This document shows, one piece after another, positions 54,423-63,463 of a stretch of 64,000 nucleotides of DNA (position 1 is the stretch's first letter; every line of letters starts with the position of its first letter). The stretch covers positions 1 to 64,000 of the forward strand of contig LUJP01000071.1 of NCBI GenBank assembly GCA_001689535.1. Reading direction: 5' to 3'. The stretch comes from Bacteroidales bacterium M5. GTDB lineage: Bacteria > Bacteroidota > Bacteroidia > Bacteroidales > Muribaculaceae. The position numbers and the translations under genes are program-made. The notes beneath the pieces are model-generated. The model was not told the origin of the DNA. It saw only the letters and a program-made list of their open reading frames with translations, and did no database searches.

Positions 54423-54587
54423 TCAGCCGAGCTTGTCTTTTATAAATTCGGTGGCTTTCTCTTTTACCGTCTCTATTACTTCCTTACCTTTATCGGTGCT
54501 GATAAACTCTGTGGCTTTTTCTACCACTTCTTTCACGGTGTCGTTGTCCATAAGGTCCGCAGCCTTATCTTTGAGATCTTCAAACAT
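54423..54587 (-). CDS. Small helical protein, 54 residues
   Basis: ATG at 54587, TGA at 54423-54425. Sequence begins MFEDLKDKAADLMDNDTVKE and ends TEFIKDKLG. It is highly charged and helical, with a repeated EKATEFI heptad pattern (about 23-29 and 43-49) and no cysteine or signal peptide. Codon bias (Lys/Glu-rich, normal third positions) and a clean start make it likely real, though it is too short for common ORF cutoffs. It is monocistronic and convergent with the S23-type gene. Function unknown. Confidence 0.65.
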   Translation of the reverse strand: MFEDLKDKAADLMDNDTVKEVVEKATEFISTDKGKEVIETVKEKATEFIKDKLG

Positions 54588-54723
54588 GGTTTCTGTTTTT
54601 AGGGGGTTATTTCAGACGTAAAGACAATCGGAGCGCCCAAAGCGTTCACGCCTTAAACAAACATTAACTAAACGCCCCTATAACCATGTATATCTTATTT
54701 CTGCCGGTTAAAGGTTAAAGCGG

Positions 54724-55365
54724 TTATTTGCGGCCGAAGTCGGCGGGGATTTCGCCCCATTTTTCGGTGTTCCATTTCTGGATGGGATTGACGGGGCGGT
54801 GGGTCTGGAGCCAGGCTTCGGCGCGGTGAAGCATGTCCATTATCTTGGCGTTGCGGGCATTGGGGGTGATGGCGGTCTTGGCATGGCGGTTGCGCACCCA
54901 TGCAAGGGCGGTGCGGCTGTCGGTGTAGATGGTCACATTGGGTCGTCCCTGCTTTTCGAGAAGCGCCAGGGCATGGACCAGAGCGAGAAATTCGCCTATG
55001 TTGTTTGTTCCGCCCGGAAGCGGGCCTACGTGGAATATGCGTGTGCCTGTGTTGATGTCCACGCACTGATATTCAACCGGGCCGGGATTGCCGGAGCATG
55101 CGGCGTCGACGGCTATCGACCCCGGAGCAATTTCGGGAATGGCCGCATAATTCACCACCTGTGGCTGTCTTTTGGCCATAGAGCGGAACACTTTCAGATA
55201 ATCGTCGGGATTGCCGCGATAGGCCTCCACAGCCTCGGTCTGCGAGTCGAAGCTTTTATACCGGGCACCGGGAAAATTCTCCACCTGCAGCCGGGCGTCA
55301 TCCCAATTATCGTAGATTCCGGTCTCGTGGCCGGCCCACACCACATAGAATTTGCGTCGTGCCAT
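54724..55365 (-). CDS. rnhA: Ribonuclease HI with N-terminal hybrid-binding domain
   Basis: 213 residues: an N-terminal viroplasmin/RNase H hybrid-binding domain (about 1-55, VVWAGHETGIYDNWDDARLQV), then the RNase HI catalytic domain with the DEDD carboxylates around VDAACSGNPGPVEYQ, a Glu in NNIGEFLAL and Asp in IYTDSRTAL, then Asp in the C-terminal tail. It degrades RNA in RNA-DNA hybrids. The ATG at 55365 overlaps the preceding stop by 1 bp. Confidence 0.93.
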   Translation of the reverse strand: MARRKFYVVWAGHETGIYDNWDDARLQVENFPGARYKSFDSQTEAVEAYRGNPDDYLKVFRSMAKRQPQVVNYAAIPEIAPGSIAVDAACSGNPGPVEYQCVDINTGTRIFHVGPLPGGTNNIGEFLALVHALALLEKQGRPNVTIYTDSRTALAWVRNRHAKTAITPNARNAKIMDMLHRAEAWLQTHRPVNPIQKWNTEKWGEIPADFGRK

Positions 55366-56579
55366 CAGGAAAGCGTCAGGAAAAGGTTGATATCGAAATG
55401 TCTTACGCCCGCTTTTGCGGCAATCGTGGAGTCGACAGCCTTACCCATGAACGTGAGGGCGGCGCACTGAAGCCCCGGCTGGAGCTTGAGGGCGTTGAGC
55501 GTGCCTTCGGTGTCTATGAGAGGCCGAAGCATGGTTATGAACGTGTTGCTCAGAGCCATGGCCGCAGTGCGTGGCACGTAGCTTCCGGCGTTGACGTAGC
55601 AGGCGCGTGTAGGCTCGGTTGGAGCCACGTCGCATGGGCGCACCTCGGCCAGGTCTATGGCCGGAAGCGACGGGAAAGTCTTGCCACAGTCGTCGGAGAG
55701 GTCAAACACCACCACGCCTCGTTTCATCTCGGCCACCTCGTCGGCGCCGAACACGGGCCGGGGCGAGACGTCGGTATAGATAACCACGTCGGCCGAACGA
55801 AGAGCGTTGGCCACCACCCGCGGATGCAGGGCCGATGCCACCACTCCCTGCCCGAGTTCGCGGCAAGCCTCGCGCAGACGGTAAACGTCGTGGTCGAAAA
55901 GCCTCACGAGCGCTCCGGCTCCCGAAGCCGACCGGGCGGCCGAACAACCGGCGATGCCGGAGCCGATCACCGTTACCTCACAGGGCACCACGCCGGCAAC
56001 ACCCCCAAGAAGAATACCCTTGCCGTGGACCGAATCGGCCAGCAGTGACGACGCGCGCGCTATCGCAGCCCGTCCGGCAAGCTCGGCAAGCACGTCGGCA
56101 AACGGGCGGTTCCCGCGCTCATCCTCAATCATGTCGATGGCTATGGTGAGTATATTGCAGTCGAGCAGAGTGCGCACCTCCTCGCGCGTCACACGGCAGA
56201 AATTGCTCAGGGTAAGCAGCATGCCGCCTCGGCGCATCATGCGTATGTCGGACAGCGCAGGGGGAGCGAGACTCACCACTATGTCGCATTCCAGAGCCTC
56301 GCGACGCGAGCACATTTCCGCTCCGCACCGGCTATAGGAAGCATCCGGATAATGGATCACCGTAGCGGCACCCTCCTCCATTTTTACTCTGAAACCAAGC
56401 TCTATGAGCAGCCTCGCGCCCTCGGGCGTTAACGGAAAGCGGCGCTCCGAAGGATGGTTGCATCGTGGCAGACCGATGGTGAGGGCGCGGCGGCGCGATT
56501 TCACGGCCGCGGGTTCCTCGAGGGTTTCATGTGCGCAACCGATTCCGGCCGCTGATTGAGGGGTCTTTTCGGGAGTCAT
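55365..56579 (-). CDS. Alanine dehydrogenase/transhydrogenase-like protein lacking key catalytic residues
   Basis: 404 residues from the ATG at 56579. The family N-terminus (LPRCNHPSERRFPLTPEGARLL) and the NAD-binding Rossmann domain (VPCEVTVIGSGIAGCSAA, about 200-217) are clear, and the C-terminal HFDINLFLTLS also fits. But the lysine of the KxKEP motif that binds substrate in alanine dehydrogenase is replaced (VSLAPPALSD), and the catalytic-His region reads GGMLLTLSNF. It is thus probably not a standard alanine dehydrogenase; a different oxidoreductase or a regulatory homologue is possible. Coupled to aroK (4-bp overlap) and rnhA. Confidence 0.7.
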   Translation of the reverse strand: MTPEKTPQSAAGIGCAHETLEEPAAVKSRRRALTIGLPRCNHPSERRFPLTPEGARLLIELGFRVKMEEGAATVIHYPDASYSRCGAEMCSRREALECDIVVSLAPPALSDIRMMRRGGMLLTLSNFCRVTREEVRTLLDCNILTIAIDMIEDERGNRPFADVLAELAGRAAIARASSLLADSVHGKGILLGGVAGVVPCEVTVIGSGIAGCSAARSASGAGALVRLFDHDVYRLREACRELGQGVVASALHPRVVANALRSADVVIYTDVSPRPVFGADEVAEMKRGVVVFDLSDDCGKTFPSLPAIDLAEVRPCDVAPTEPTRACYVNAGSYVPRTAAMALSNTFITMLRPLIDTEGTLNALKLQPGLQCAALTFMGKAVDSTIAAKAGVRHFDINLFLTLS

Positions 56580-57115
56580 GATTTGCAGGGTATGTTGAAA
56601 AGGGTGGTGAATTCTTTCACTGACTGCTGGATCTGCGGCAGGCTGTCGAGACGGTCGGCGCAAAACGTGGCCACAGCCCGGCTGTACCAGGGATTACGGC
56701 GCTCAAGTTCGGCGGCGATATAAGCGCCCAGCGCTTCGTCGTCGAGGTCGCGGATCAGCGGGCGGCGGTGCCGTCCTTTTTTCAGCCGCTCGAGCAGCCG
56801 CGGATGAGAGGCGTCGAGCCTCACGGTGAGTCCGCGGGAGTTCATGAACTCCATATTGTCGAACCAGCACGGCGTTCCGCCGCCGCAGGCCACAATCACG
56901 TCCTCGAACTCGGCAACCTCACGGAGCATGCGCCGCTCCATGTCGCGGAAACGGTCCTGACCCTCGCGGGCGAAAATCTCCGAGACATTTGCGTGGAAAC
57001 GCGCCTCGATATAAGCGTCGAGGTCGATATATTCAAGCCCCGTGGCGCGCGACAATGCCTTGGCAAGCGTAGTCTTGCCGCTGCCCATGAATCCAATAAG
57101 AAAAATCGGCCTCAT
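56576..57115 (-). CDS. aroK: Shikimate kinase
   Basis: Phosphorylates shikimate in the chorismate pathway. 179 residues from the ATG at 57115, with P-loop GFMGSGKTT, the shikimate-binding DLDAYIE and GGGTPC regions and the lid RHRRPLIRD. The frame starting at 57154 needs a TTG; the ATG gives the usual MRPIFLIGFMGSGKT start. A TATCTTTG -7-like box lies on the minus strand at 57152-57159. Overlaps the next gene by 4 bp. Confidence 0.95.
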   Translation of the reverse strand: MRPIFLIGFMGSGKTTLAKALSRATGLEYIDLDAYIEARFHANVSEIFAREGQDRFRDMERRMLREVAEFEDVIVACGGGTPCWFDNMEFMNSRGLTVRLDASHPRLLERLKKGRHRRPLIRDLDDEALGAYIAAELERRNPWYSRAVATFCADRLDSLPQIQQSVKEFTTLFNIPCKS

Positions 57116-57253
57116 AACGTTTTCTACAGAAATCCTTTCAGTTCTTTTCAGCAAAGATAACGCTTTTGCGCGGCATTGCCCTCCAAACCGTTCTTATTTT
57201 GCAAAGAAAGCTTAATTCAGGAAGTGCGGGGAGAATATGTGGAATTTTAATAG

Positions 57254-57261
57254 TACCTTTG
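57254..57261 (+). promoter_or_regulatory. -7 box of the fucosidase gene
   Basis: TACCTTTG fits TAnnTTTG, about 105 bp before the ATG at 57366, leaving a leader of roughly 95 nt. No good -33 partner is seen, so confidence is moderate. Confidence 0.45.
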
Positions 57262-57365
57262 CCTTTGAAGTGCAAATCTGCGCGTTGCGGAGATACGGCC
57301 ATATCCGGTACGATTATTTCTCCGCGCCCAAAGCCGATTTTTTTTAACCAATCATACACCACACC

Positions 57366-58751
57366 ATGAACCTTAAAACCATCCTTCTGTCTGCTGCCAT
57401 AGCCTCCGGCGCCGTGGCGGGGGCAGCTGAATCAGTACCATTCTCCGAAACGCCCGAGCAGAAAGCCGAACGCATGCAGTGGTTCGGCGACGCCAAGCTG
57501 GGTATCTTTATCCACTGGGGAGTGTACTCCAAAGGAGAGACCTCCGAAAGCTGGGCCTTCCACAACGGCCACATCTCGCTGCCCGACTACATGAAGCAGT
57601 CAGAGGCTTTCACCGCCGCCAACTACGACCCCGAATACTGGGCCAAACTCATCAAGGAAAGCGGTGCAAAATACACCGTCATCACCACAAAGCACCACGA
57701 CGGCTTCGCTCTCTGGGACACCAAGGCCGGTAAGGTAAGCTCCGTGAAATCGTCGCCCGCCAAGCGCGACGTCATCGCCCCCTTCGCCAAAGCCGTGCGC
57801 GACCAGGGTCTGAAACTGGGCTTCTACTACTCCCTAATCGACTGGCCCGACCCCGACTATCCCGAGACCTACCGCGACAAAGCTCCTAAATACGACCTGA
57901 ACAAAGAGCCCAAACGCTGGCAGAAGTTCGTGAACTTCAACAAAGCCCAACTCACGGAGCTCAGCTCGAAATGGAACCCTGACCTCTACTGGTTCGACGG
58001 CGACTGGGAGCACTCTTCGGAGCAGTGGGACGCCCCCGGCATCATCTCCCTGCTTCACAGCTACAACCCCGGCGTGATTGTGAACTCACGCATCCAGGGC
58101 CACGGCGACTACGACACTCCTGAACTCGGTGTGCCCGTGACCCGCCCCGAAGCACAGTGGTGGGAGACATGCATGACCTCCAACGACTCGTGGGGCTACC
58201 GCAAGACCGACACAAACTTCAAATCATCCAAGACCGTAATCAAGATGCTCGCCGACTGCATTGGCATGGGCGGCAACCTGCTTCTCGACATAGGCCCCAA
58301 AGCCGACGGCACCATTCCTGAAGAGCAGGTACAGATTCTCAAAGACCTCGGCCGCTGGACCTCCAAGCACGCCGAAGCCATCTACGGCACCCGCGCAGGT
58401 ATTCCCGCCGGACACGTGCAGGCCTATACCGCACTCAACAAGAAAGGCGACATTCTCTATCTCTACCTCCCCTACGTGCCCAATGAAGCCGTGGAGCTCA
58501 AGGGCCTCAAAAGCTATATCAAGAAAGCCCGCGTGGTAGGAACCGACAAGGAACTTACCTGGAACCTCTACAACGACGTTTCCTGGGGCGTGGCCGCCGG
58601 CTGCTACTACATCAACGTGCCCGCTGAAGTGTGCGACCCCGACATGACCGTGATAGCCCTTGAACTCGAAGAGCCCGTGAAGCTTTACAGCGGCGCAGGT
58701 CAGGTGATGACCTTCAACGACATGGAATCAGAAGACAAAAAGAAAAAATAA
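57366..58751 (+). CDS. GH29 alpha-L-fucosidase
   Basis: 461 residues with signal peptide (MNLKTILLSAAIASGAVAGAA). Family core: WFGDAKLGIFIHWGVYS, YTVITTKHHDGFALWD, and the nucleophile Asp in LYWFDGDW (about 210), then GGNLLLDIGPKADG near 300. Releases fucose from host glycans in the periplasm. First gene of a two-gene run, 6 bp before the CBM9/GH10-like gene. Confidence 0.95.
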   Translation: MNLKTILLSAAIASGAVAGAAESVPFSETPEQKAERMQWFGDAKLGIFIHWGVYSKGETSESWAFHNGHISLPDYMKQSEAFTAANYDPEYWAKLIKESGAKYTVITTKHHDGFALWDTKAGKVSSVKSSPAKRDVIAPFAKAVRDQGLKLGFYYSLIDWPDPDYPETYRDKAPKYDLNKEPKRWQKFVNFNKAQLTELSSKWNPDLYWFDGDWEHSSEQWDAPGIISLLHSYNPGVIVNSRIQGHGDYDTPELGVPVTRPEAQWWETCMTSNDSWGYRKTDTNFKSSKTVIKMLADCIGMGGNLLLDIGPKADGTIPEEQVQILKDLGRWTSKHAEAIYGTRAGIPAGHVQAYTALNKKGDILYLYLPYVPNEAVELKGLKSYIKKARVVGTDKELTWNLYNDVSWGVAAGCYYINVPAEVCDPDMTVIALELEEPVKLYSGAGQVMTFNDMESEDKKKK

Positions 58752-58757
58752 CCAGCC

Positions 58758-60806
58758 ATGAAAAGAATTCTCACAGCTGCGCTAACTGCTGCCGTAGCTG
58801 CCGCTGCCTGGGCAGTAACCCCGCTTGTAGACAAATATGAGGCCCGTCTTACCGAGCCCCGCCTCTACGACGCGTTCCGCACCACCGGAAAAATTAAAAT
58901 CGACGGTAAACTCAACGAGGCCGACTGGGCCAAGGCCGTTCCCACACAGCCGTTCGTCGACATTCGCGGCAAGGGATATCCAGAACCCGTAAAAGCCACA
59001 TGGGCCAAGATGATGTGGGACGACGAAAACCTTTACATTGGTGCCCGCCTCGTGGAGGACAACGTGATTGCAAAGCTCTCGCAGCGCGACACCATCATAT
59101 ACCACGACAATGACTTCGAGGTGTTCATCGACCCCGACGGCGACGGTCAGCACTATTTCGAGATTGAGAACAACGCCAAAGGCGTGGTGTTCGACCTCAT
59201 GCTCGACAAGCCTTACCGCTCGGGAGGCAGCTTCTTCGTGCCCTGGGACTGCCAGGGGCTCCAGCTGGCCACCTGGGTGGACGGAACACTCAACAAACCA
59301 TCGGACACCGACAAGGCATGGTATGTGGAAATGGCCATACCCTTCAAGGCCCTTACACGCGACTTCACCGACCCGCGCTCGCTCAAGACCTGGCGCATCA
59401 ATTTCTCGCGCGTTGAATGGCTCATTCCCGGCCAGCCCGAGGAGAACTGGGTATGGAGCCCCACAGGCCTCGTGGACATGCACATGCCCGAGCGCTGGGG
59501 ATTCCTCCGCTTTGTCGACGCTCCTGTGGGCAGCGCGCAGGCCGCACATGACCTCACGCTCGACATGGATGCCTACCGCCTGATCTGGGCCCTCTTCTAC
59601 GCTCAGCTCGACGCACGCAACAAGCCCAACGGCTTCATACGCACTGCCGATGACTTCATGCTCACCGACAAAGACAAGGCTCTTCTGCCCCAAGGCGGCG
59701 AGATTTCGGTGGACGCCAGCAACTCGACTTTCAACCTCGCTGTCACCGTGCCCTCCCGCAAGGAAATTTACCATCTTGACCAGAACGGAAAATTCACCAT
59801 CTCGGCCGAAAAACCCCGCGTGGTAAAGAACTGGGCATGGACCGGCTTCCCGAAAGACCGCACCAACGAGCAGTGGTCGGAATGGTTCAAGAAACTTCAC
59901 GACGCCGGCATAAGCGCAGTGCTCTTCGAGGGCTACAACGAAGACGTGTACCGTCTCTGCAAGGAAGCCGGACTCGAGGCCCATTACTGGAAATGGACCA
60001 TGAACCGCGGCGAGCTCATGGACAAGCATCCCGAATGGTATGCCGTGAACCGCAAAGGCGAATCGTCGTTCGACAAACCCGCCTACGTGGGCTACTACCG
60101 CTTCCTCTGCCCCTCGCGTCCCGAAGTGGCCGAGTATCTTGCCGAGGACTACATAAAATGCGCCAACCTCCCCTACGTTGACGGCATGCACCTGGACTAC
60201 ATGCGTCTCCCCGACGTGATTCTTCCCGTGAGTCTCTGGAAAAACTACGGCATAGAGCAGACCAGCGAGCATCCTGAATATGACTACTGCTACTGCGAGG
60301 TGTGCCGCGCCAAATTCAAGGAGAAGACCGGCCGCGACCCGCTTGAAGTGCAGTTCCCCATGGAAGACCAGTCGTGGATCAACTTCCGCCTCGACGCCCT
60401 CACAAACGTGGTGAAAACCATCGCCGACCGTGTTCACAGCGAAGGCAAGTTCCTCTCATCAGCTGTGTTCCCCGGCCCCTCGATGGCCAAGCGCATGGTT
60501 CGTCAGGACTGGGGCAACTGGAACCTCGACGCCTACTTCCCCATGATCTACAACGGATTCTATAATGAAGGTCCCGAATGGATAGGACGCTCCGTCGACG
60601 AGGGCGTGAAAGCTCTCCGCGGCCGCGGCAAACTCTATTGCGGCGTGATGGCTCCCGACATCCAGGGCGAGGATTTCGTCAAGGCTCTTGACGAGGCCTA
60701 CGGCCACGGAGCCGCCGGCATCTCCTTCTTCGCCGGACCCGACGACACCCAGCTCCGTCAGCTCAAAGACTACATGAAGAAGCACAACCTAGTGCCCGCC
60801 AACTGA
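58758..60806 (+). CDS. CBM9-like plus GH10-like glycan-active protein
   Basis: 682 residues with signal peptide (MKRILTAALTAAVAAAAWA). An N-terminal CBM9-type beta-sandwich (about 35-250: IDGKLNEADWAKA, DDENLYIGARLVEDN, ENLY/ADND-type motifs) precedes a TIM-barrel-like module resembling family-10 glycosyl hydrolase / DUF-type enzymes (WSEWFKKLHDAGISAVLFEGYNED, VDGMHLDYMRLPD, PMIYNGFYNEGPEW). It is probably a secreted glycan hydrolase of unknown linkage, acting with the fucosidase on the same substrate. It ends before a strong hairpin. Confidence 0.8.
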   Translation: MKRILTAALTAAVAAAAWAVTPLVDKYEARLTEPRLYDAFRTTGKIKIDGKLNEADWAKAVPTQPFVDIRGKGYPEPVKATWAKMMWDDENLYIGARLVEDNVIAKLSQRDTIIYHDNDFEVFIDPDGDGQHYFEIENNAKGVVFDLMLDKPYRSGGSFFVPWDCQGLQLATWVDGTLNKPSDTDKAWYVEMAIPFKALTRDFTDPRSLKTWRINFSRVEWLIPGQPEENWVWSPTGLVDMHMPERWGFLRFVDAPVGSAQAAHDLTLDMDAYRLIWALFYAQLDARNKPNGFIRTADDFMLTDKDKALLPQGGEISVDASNSTFNLAVTVPSRKEIYHLDQNGKFTISAEKPRVVKNWAWTGFPKDRTNEQWSEWFKKLHDAGISAVLFEGYNEDVYRLCKEAGLEAHYWKWTMNRGELMDKHPEWYAVNRKGESSFDKPAYVGYYRFLCPSRPEVAEYLAEDYIKCANLPYVDGMHLDYMRLPDVILPVSLWKNYGIEQTSEHPEYDYCYCEVCRAKFKEKTGRDPLEVQFPMEDQSWINFRLDALTNVVKTIADRVHSEGKFLSSAVFPGPSMAKRMVRQDWGNWNLDAYFPMIYNGFYNEGPEWIGRSVDEGVKALRGRGKLYCGVMAPDIQGEDFVKALDEAYGHGAAGISFFAGPDDTQLRQLKDYMKKHNLVPAN

Positions 60807-60829
60807 TTCCTGACTCGGAACAGACATAT

Positions 60830-60870
60830 AAGCGGGTGTATCGAATCTCATCAATTTGATACACCCGCTT
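60830..60870. terminator. Terminator after the CBM9/GH10-like gene
   Basis: A perfect 13-bp stem (60830-60842 with 60858-60870, 15-nt loop) between the GH10-like stop and the minus-strand small gene; serves both directions. Confidence 0.8.
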
Positions 60871-60886
60871 CGTTTATATAATGAGT

Positions 60887-61096
60887 TTATCCGTATTTTT
60901 GCAGAATAAAGATTACAAGCATGGCTATTACACATACGGCTAAACTTACCACCCTTATTATATTCATAAAATGTTTAGCATATTTGTCATCAGAAAACTT
61001 GCTATTAGCTTTCTTTGCTTGCCATATCGAATACAGCCTGCCCAGAGGAATAATAAGTAGTCCTATCGCAAATAGTATAATTGCAAACGAAACCAT
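60887..61096 (-). CDS. Small two-helix membrane protein
   Basis: 69 residues from the ATG at 61096 (a longer frame needs a TTG). Two hydrophobic helices (about 2-22 and 47-65) flank a basic loop (IWQAKKANSKFSDDKYAK). It follows the upstream lipoprotein gene by 27 bp on the same strand and is AT-rich like it. An immunity-type partner of the lipoprotein is a possibility, not shown by any motif. Confidence 0.6.
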   Translation of the reverse strand: MVSFAIILFAIGLLIIPLGRLYSIWQAKKANSKFSDDKYAKHFMNIIRVVSLAVCVIAMLVIFILQKYG

Positions 61097-61123
61097 ATCG
61101 ATCAATCAGTTAAATTAAGAATT

Positions 61124-61873
61124 CTATGATACATTTTTCAAACAACACAAATTGTATTCATGTGCCATCATTACTGCATCATATAGATCATACCCGGCTA
61201 AACATAACGCGCCTACCACATCGACTCCTGGCACCCCAATCATATCAACCGCTAAATCTCCTATGACATCCACAACCTCGTTTTGTACTGCAGACTCTGC
61301 CATTTTCAATGTTAATTGATGCAGACAATATGAGTTGGCAGCTCTGGATTCTGACATATCGGCAATATACTCGTCAATCCTTGCTGCACAGCCTATCATG
61401 CATTCCTGTATAATTGGTGTTTTGTTTTTTATAGCTTCAGCAAGCATAGAAATGTTATGACCACCATCTCCTATATAAGCACTGGTGAAATTATAAAATT
61501 GCTGAACCTCCTCTAAAGAAGACTGCTTTATTAATTCATCGATAGACGCGTAATATAGATTATCATACTCCTGTTCAATCTGAGGTGTACAATATATCAT
61601 ATATAAACTGTCAACAGTTTCTACTGGTAAAGAAGACAAAAGAGACACAAGTTCAGGACCGGAAATGGATATTGCGCCCCCAGAACGAGAGCCTTCACCA
61701 GTCAGTGTTTGATAGGTCACCCCAATATCTCCTTGTGTACTAGCTTTATAGCTCTCATACCTTTCTACTATTTCAGACAGAGATTTATCATCTTCAACTT
61801 GAACTGAATCTTCATTCGATGAGCAAGACACTAAACCTAACACTAGCATTGGAATTAGTAAAAGTTTATTCAT
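61124..61873 (-). CDS. Lipoprotein of unknown function, AT-rich
   Basis: 249 residues. Signal peptide with lipobox LGLVSC. After an acidic linker the body has helical stretches and a hydrophobic, Gly/Val-rich C-terminal region (VVDVIGDLAVDMIGVPGVDVVG, about 196-215) that is amphipathic. Ten cysteines, eight of them after residue 95, suggest disulphides. No family recognised. AT-rich against a GC-rich neighbourhood, and paired with the small membrane gene downstream, it may be a recently acquired two-gene unit. Confidence 0.65.
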   Translation of the reverse strand: MNKLLLIPMLVLGLVSCSSNEDSVQVEDDKSLSEIVERYESYKASTQGDIGVTYQTLTGEGSRSGGAISISGPELVSLLSSLPVETVDSLYMIYCTPQIEQEYDNLYYASIDELIKQSSLEEVQQFYNFTSAYIGDGGHNISMLAEAIKNKTPIIQECMIGCAARIDEYIADMSESRAANSYCLHQLTLKMAESAVQNEVVDVIGDLAVDMIGVPGVDVVGALCLAGYDLYDAVMMAHEYNLCCLKNVS

Positions 61874-62029
61874 ATATTTATTTTTTTAATTAAATATAAT
61901 TATTAAACATATAATGTTGTTAAGAGTTCACATTAATGAGGATTTTTTTCTAATTAAATAACATATATTTAAAACTTGTTTTTAGGATTTTCATCCATCA
62001 TACTCTATTCCCCCGCAAATTAAACCGAC

Positions 62030-63280
62030 ATGAAGTCTCCCTTAACCATTTTCGGGCTGCTGGCAGCTACATTGCTATTCGGCAACTTCCATCTCCTGGC
62101 ATCCGTGAGCGAAGAAAAAACGCAGGACGGTTTGAGCCGCACCACGCGTAGCGCCGTAGAAGGACTGATGCGCCGCAATCCACCGCGTCTCACCTTCTCC
62201 CCCGCCAAAGTCAGCGCTGACTCCTTTCCCGCATGGCAGGCCCAGATGAAAACGGCCATGGAGCGCCTCATGCGCCACCCTCAGGCGCAGGCTGCGTCGC
62301 CGAGGCTTATCAAGCGGGTGAAGCGAGAGGGCTACACGCTTGAAAAATGGGAAAGCTACCCGCTTGACTCCACTGCGGTTCCTTTCCTTGTACTGATACC
62401 CTACGGCGCAGACGCGGCGCGCCCCCTTCCGGCCGCCCTCTGCATCCCCGGATTCGGCCAGACCAAGGAGCTGCTTGCCGGAGAACGCGCCGACAACTTC
62501 TCACTGGAGGGCGCCCCCGACAGTCTGGCCGGAAAAAACGCAATGGCCCTTGATTACGTGCGCCACGGACTGGTGGCCGTGGCCGTAGACAATCCTTCAT
62601 TCGGTGAACTCTCGGACAACGGCCGTTCCGACTACCTCGAGACCTCACGCTTCCTCCTCGAGACCGGGTGGAGCTATCTGGGCCTTGCCTCGTGGCAGGA
62701 CCGTGTGATTCTCGACTGGATGAAAACACAGCCGGCAGTGGACAAGTCAAGGATAATAGTGAGCGGGTTCTCTCTGGGCACCGAGCCTATGATGGCCCTG
62801 GGGCTCCTCGACGACTCTATCTGCGCCTTCGTCTACAACGACTTTCTGTGCCGCACACGTGAGCGGGCGCTCGTCATGAACCGTCCCGACGCATCGGGAG
62901 TGCGGGCCTTTCCTAATTCGATAGAGCATCTCATCCCGGGATTCCTTCTTGAATTCGACTTTCCCGACATTGTGGCCGCTTTGGCCCCGCGTCCTGTAAT
63001 CTGTACAGAAGGAGGAATGGACCGCGACTTTGAAATCGTGGCCCGGGCTTTCGCCACAGCAGGTGTCCCCGACAGCTTCTCGTGGTATCATTACCCGGCA
63101 TTTGCCGACCCCGCCAACCGCGTTCCACTTCAGGCAATGCCCGAAGGCATAGACCGCGCCACATTCTTCCGCCTGGCCAACGTTGACCCGCCTTCCCACC
63201 ACTTCAAATCAGCCCTCGTCCTCCCCTGGCTCGACCGCATCCTAATGGGTCAACAGCAGAATAACGCAGAATTTAAGTAA
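62030..63280 (+). CDS. Secreted alpha/beta hydrolase
   Basis: 416 residues with signal peptide (MKSPLTIFGLLAATLLFGNFHLLA). The alpha/beta-hydrolase signature GFSLGTEP (Ser near 249) follows a long N-terminal lid domain; the oxyanion region is IPGFGQTKEL, with Asp in EGGMDRDFE and His in FSWYHYP. Resembles acetyl-xylan/dienelactone-type hydrolases of Bacteroidetes glycan loci. Substrate unknown. Confidence 0.8.
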   Translation: MKSPLTIFGLLAATLLFGNFHLLASVSEEKTQDGLSRTTRSAVEGLMRRNPPRLTFSPAKVSADSFPAWQAQMKTAMERLMRHPQAQAASPRLIKRVKREGYTLEKWESYPLDSTAVPFLVLIPYGADAARPLPAALCIPGFGQTKELLAGERADNFSLEGAPDSLAGKNAMALDYVRHGLVAVAVDNPSFGELSDNGRSDYLETSRFLLETGWSYLGLASWQDRVILDWMKTQPAVDKSRIIVSGFSLGTEPMMALGLLDDSICAFVYNDFLCRTRERALVMNRPDASGVRAFPNSIEHLIPGFLLEFDFPDIVAALAPRPVICTEGGMDRDFEIVARAFATAGVPDSFSWYHYPAFADPANRVPLQAMPEGIDRATFFRLANVDPPSHHFKSALVLPWLDRILMGQQQNNAEFK

Positions 63281-63463
63281 TCAAGCCCCTTTATCAGGCA
63301 ACCATAACAGTTCTGCGGCTATTATGCCGTTTACACACCATTCTGCATTTTTCAAAAAGAGTCAGGATGCTCAGCCGGGATTTGCATTAGGTTTCTCCGC
63401 GTTTGCGGGGGCGGGGCAAATGTTGTAATTTAGCGGATTGAAAAACCGATTCTGTTACGAACC

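Noticed and set aside
58782..60437. 551-residue open frame on the minus strand
   Set aside because: It lies wholly inside the CBM9/GH10-like gene, shares its GC-rich third positions as a shadow frame, and lacks a plausible family pattern.
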